In this document: positions 6,492 through 8,753 of the stretch, one piece after another
How positions within the stretch are numbered: position 1 is the stretch's first letter
Layout: the number at the start of each line of letters is the position of its first letter
DNA from: Acidobacteriaceae bacterium
GTDB taxonomy: Bacteria > Acidobacteriota > Terriglobia > Terriglobales > Acidobacteriaceae
NCBI GenBank assembly: GCA_030049955.1
Contig: JASIJX010000161.1
Span: 1 to 8,753, forward strand
Length of the DNA: 8,753 nt
Direction: 5' to 3'
Notes under the pieces: model-generated
Databases searched by the model: none
What the model saw: the letters and a program-made list of their open reading frames with translations, nothing else
Told to the model about the DNA's origin: nothing
Translations under genes and position numbers: made by a program

Positions 6492-7328
6492 ATGAGCAAT
6501 TACACACATGAGACAGTCCCGACGCAGTTTATCGAAGCTAATGGAATTCGCTATGCTTATCGTCGTTTCGGCAAGGTCGGGAAAGTCCCTCTGCTCTTCT
6601 TGGAGTACTTCAACTCCAACATGGACGGGTGGGACCCGGAGATGACGAATTCGATCGCAGCCAAGCATGAAGTGATTCTGTTCGACAATGCAGGCGTTGG
6701 CGCCTCAACTGGAGTGACGCCTTCCACGGTTGCGGAGATGGCAGATCATGTCGTCGCGTTTTGTGGAGCGCTGGGCTTAACCCGCGTTGACGCCGTCGGG
6801 TTTTCATTGGGCGGCATGATCGCGCAGCAACTTGCAGTGGACCACCCGCAACTCATTCATCGTTTGATTCTCCTGGGGACTGGACCGCGCGGCGGTGAAG
6901 GAATGACCTTCACCGAGCTGACACCGGAAGAACAGGCCGACCCGGTGGCCTTTCTATTAGCGGCGTTCTTCACCGCGTCGAAGGAGAGTCAAGAAGCCGG
7001 CCGACAATACATAAAGCGACTCGCATCCCGCACCACCGACCGTGACCTTCCTGTATCCAGGGATGCGGCCGTGGCGCAGCTTGCCGCAATTCGGGATTGG
7101 GGGCAAGTGCCGAAGGATGATCGGTACTCGACGCTTAGCCGGATCGCGCACCCCACTCTCATCGTGCATGGTAATAAGGACATCGTGGTCATGCCGATCA
7201 ATGCCTTTATTTTGGAAGCGCATCTGCCAAACGCTCATCTGACCATGTTCCCCGATTCAAATCACGGTGCGCATTACCAGCATGGTGCGACATTTCGTGA
7301 GCATCTACAGCTGTTCTTGCGTTCGTGA
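6492..7328 (+). CDS. Alpha/beta-fold hydrolase
   Basis: A 278-aa soluble alpha/beta hydrolase with a full catalytic triad: nucleophile S105 in GFSLGG (103-108), D230 in HGNKDIVV, and H258 in DSNHGAH. The oxyanion-hole strand PLLFLEYFNSNMDGWDP (33-49) and the VILFDNAGVGAS stretch (61-72) place it in a family commonly annotated only as alpha/beta hydrolase. From memory, relatives carry an N/Q-H pair before the F of the oxyanion strand, where this protein has E38-Y39. A cap domain (about 135-205) precedes the acid. Substrate is unknown; esters, epoxides, lactones or C-C bonds are all possible. AGGAG (6480-6484) is seven bases before the ATG. It is the last gene of the co-directional run, and no clear terminator follows. 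Confidence 0.95.
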   Translation: MSNYTHETVPTQFIEANGIRYAYRRFGKVGKVPLLFLEYFNSNMDGWDPEMTNSIAAKHEVILFDNAGVGASTGVTPSTVAEMADHVVAFCGALGLTRVDAVGFSLGGMIAQQLAVDHPQLIHRLILLGTGPRGGEGMTFTELTPEEQADPVAFLLAAFFTASKESQEAGRQYIKRLASRTTDRDLPVSRDAAVAQLAAIRDWGQVPKDDRYSTLSRIAHPTLIVHGNKDIVVMPINAFILEAHLPNAHLTMFPDSNHGAHYQHGATFREHLQLFLRS

Positions 7329-7538
7329 TTACCGAATGGGGCAGAGGCAAGTCTTAGCGCGGCGTAAACTCAGAGCGGAATCATTCGGGACAATTGCTTC
7401 GGGAGAACTAAAGAGCAGAATGAGTACCTTTCAGCATTGACGTTAGAAGGGGCCATTGCGTTTCAAAGAGATGTCTTCAACGGTTCGCTTCTTCGTCGGG
7501 ACTTCGCACCTGTGCGCAGAATATAGGATGACTCGTGC

Positions 7539-8039
7539 ATGTGCTCGTCCTGCGGGGAAGAAGCTGTAGCGGCAATCGAGGTTATGAGTCACAACGTCCA
7601 GTTCGTCGGGATCCACAAAGATTCATTCGTACTCGCGGCTTGTTTCGAAAACGTTCCGATCCCAAATCGGACTGTTCAAGCGTTCAACAACGTACGCGTA
7701 AAGGCCGACTACAAGGATTACGTAACGGGCGAGACAATCCTCAGCATATTTCCGAGTGGTTGGGTCGAGGACGAATCTGATCTGGTGTACATGAGAGTGG
7801 GAAAACCACACTATGCCACGATAGCGGCGAGCATCGGAGGTACCTGGAGTGCAACTGAAGTGATCGTCGATCACAAAGTTTGGGGAACCCAATACGATTT
7901 ACGAAGCCACCGTCTTCCACTCGGCGATTTGACGGCTGTCATCACGCTCATCGGCGATCGGGGAATCTCGGTCGAGCCACAGCGTTTCCGCTTATCTGTC
8001 GAAGCGAACGGAACGGCTACCTGTTGCGGCCAATCATGA
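7539..8039 (+). CDS. Hypothetical protein
   Basis: A 166-aa frame that I do not recognise. The N-terminus MCSSCGEE has a CxxC pair and the C-terminus has a CCGQ pair, but the spacing of these does not name a known metal site. The middle and C-terminal parts alternate hydrophobic and polar residues (VYMRVG, TIAASIGGTW, TEVIVDHKVW, TAVITLIG, FRLSVEANG), which suggests a beta-rich fold. No membrane segment or clear signal peptide is seen. AGGA (7525-7528) may serve ATG 7539; an in-frame ATG at 7584 is a less likely start because GAGG sits only two bases before it. It lies 210 bases after the operon and may be transcribed separately. Confidence 0.58.
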   Translation: MCSSCGEEAVAAIEVMSHNVQFVGIHKDSFVLAACFENVPIPNRTVQAFNNVRVKADYKDYVTGETILSIFPSGWVEDESDLVYMRVGKPHYATIAASIGGTWSATEVIVDHKVWGTQYDLRSHRLPLGDLTAVITLIGDRGISVEPQRFRLSVEANGTATCCGQS

Positions 8040-8170
8040 ATGATTTCCCTCTCGTCGGGTGAACAGATGAGTCCTCTACCGAGAAGTTGCCGGTTCGCTG
8101 TCTAACAAGTGCAAAGACCCGTTTTACTCAGGTGAGAAGAGACTCGCTTCTTTTAGATAGGGCCGTCCGA

Positions 8171-8431
8171 TTACTCGGCTGGGACAGAGACAAGAGCGCT
8201 GGTTGTCCACGGTTCGTCGAGTTGAAGTTTCAGAATTGTATCGATGACGTCTGGTCGCACTGCGGGAAGACGGAGCGTCAGGGTCTGTGCAGACTGGTCT
8301 AATGGAATATCAGCCATGAGCTGGTTGAAGATGTTGTCGTCGATATTGGGTGCGTTCTGAATTGCATTCCGCGTCATCTGATCTGGCCAAGAACCTTGCC
8401 TTCCCCTGCTGTGATGTTGCCGATCTACGCG
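8171..8431 (-). pseudogene. Possible gene remnant, carbohydrate-enzyme C-terminus-like
   Basis: A minus-strand frame open from a stop at 8432-8434 to a stop at 8171-8173, with the only ATG at 8377 (68 aa). The translated end, LTLRLPAVRPDVIDTILKLQL, loosely resembles the C-terminal beta domain of GH29 alpha-L-fucosidases and similar glycosidases, but nothing of a catalytic domain precedes it. It lies behind a TonB-receptor gene on the same strand, where glycan-degrading genes are often found. It may be a decayed remnant, a small real gene, or chance; codon choice looks plausible. The glycosidase link is speculative. Confidence 0.3.
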
Positions 8432-8451
8432 TCACTCCGCGTTAGCATGTG

Positions 8452-8753
8452 TCAGAATTCGATTCTTGCTTGAAACGCGATCATTCGCGGTGAGCTATCG
8501 CCGCCCAGCCCTACGCCCAACAGGCCGGTTGGCGGAGAGATGGTGCTTTCCAGCGAGCCGAACTTGGCCGGAATTGTGCCTCCGGGCACGCCCGCTTCCA
8601 CGCTCGATGGCAGCGCGAAGTTTGGATGATTGAAGGCATTGAACATCTGCACATCGAAGCGCAGCGATGCATTTTCCGGCAAGGAAAATCTGCGTGTCAC
8701 GTAAAGATCAGAACTCGTGAAGTGCGGCCCCCTTACCGTATTTCGACCTGAAT
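8452..8753 (-). CDS. TonB-dependent receptor (Oar-like), C-terminal part, 5' end outside the window
   Basis: Partial gene on the minus strand, open without a stop from the right edge to TGA at 8452-8454; about 99 residues are visible. The segments GRNTVRGPHF, SLPENASLRF and FNAFNHPNF and the final Phe are the C-terminal beta-barrel strands of the Oar-like TonB-dependent receptors with carboxypeptidase-like N-terminal domains common in Acidobacteriota. Such proteins sit in the outer membrane and import large substrates such as oligosaccharides. The GTG at 8698-8700 is internal, not a real start. Only the last strands are present, so neither the plug nor the ligand can be inferred. Confidence 0.92.
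   Translation of the reverse strand, partial: SGRNTVRGPHFTSSDLYVTRRFSLPENASLRFDVQMFNAFNHPNFALPSSVEAGVPGGTIPAKFGSLESTISPPTGLLGVGLGGDSSPRMIAFQARIEF

Noticed and set aside
7437..7442. TTGACG as a -35 box for the hypothetical gene
   Set aside because: No acceptable -10 hexamer is present 16-18 bases downstream.
8134..8155. Possible terminator at the convergent junction (AGAAG / CTTCT then TTT)
   Set aside because: The stem is five AT-rich pairs with a seven-base loop and a short T-run; expected stability is low, although its place between converging genes is suitable.

Overview
The window looks like a piece of an Acidobacteriota chromosome. The clearest marker is the partial minus-strand gene at the right edge: it has the C-terminus of the Oar-like TonB-dependent receptors that are greatly expanded in that phylum (a GRNTVRGP stretch, then FNAFNHPNF, then a terminal Phe). 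The medium-GC composition, the small STAS-like protein and the multi-sensor sigma-54 activator fit the same group. This assignment is inference from family resemblance.

Layout. Positions 1-150 are the leader of a sigma-54 activator gene and contain a sigma-54-like promoter at 61-76. Positions 151-2508 (or from a TTG at 100) encode the activator: GAF, PAS, PAS, AAA+ and Fis-type HTH domains, with no receiver domain. Positions 2509-2659 are a regulatory gap holding nested palindromes (2535-2568) and a near-consensus -24/-12 promoter (2612-2627). From 2660 to 7328 there are seven co-directional genes: STAS-like protein, SnoaL/NTF2-fold protein, metallo-beta-lactamase-fold hydrolase, ABM/YgiN-like monooxygenase, DUF302 protein, CurA/LTB4DH-type NADP-dependent reductase, and alpha/beta hydrolase. 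Gaps are 9-93 bases and no strong terminator is visible between them. A plus-strand gene of unknown function follows (7539-8039). After a convergent junction, the minus strand carries a short possible gene remnant (8171-8431) and the 3' end of the TonB receptor gene (8452 to the edge).

How it may work. The simplest reading is a self-contained regulon. A cytoplasmic activator senses a ligand or redox cue through its GAF and PAS domains, binds palindromes about 70-105 bases upstream of the start site, and switches on the sigma-54 promoter in front of the seven genes. The products are small soluble enzymes of the kinds often linked to quinone, enone or other electrophile and lipid stress, but the true substrate cannot be read from sequence. 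I saw no tRNA, rRNA, CRISPR array, insertion sequence or phage gene. The gap 7329-7538 shows no convincing promoter, terminator or gene.
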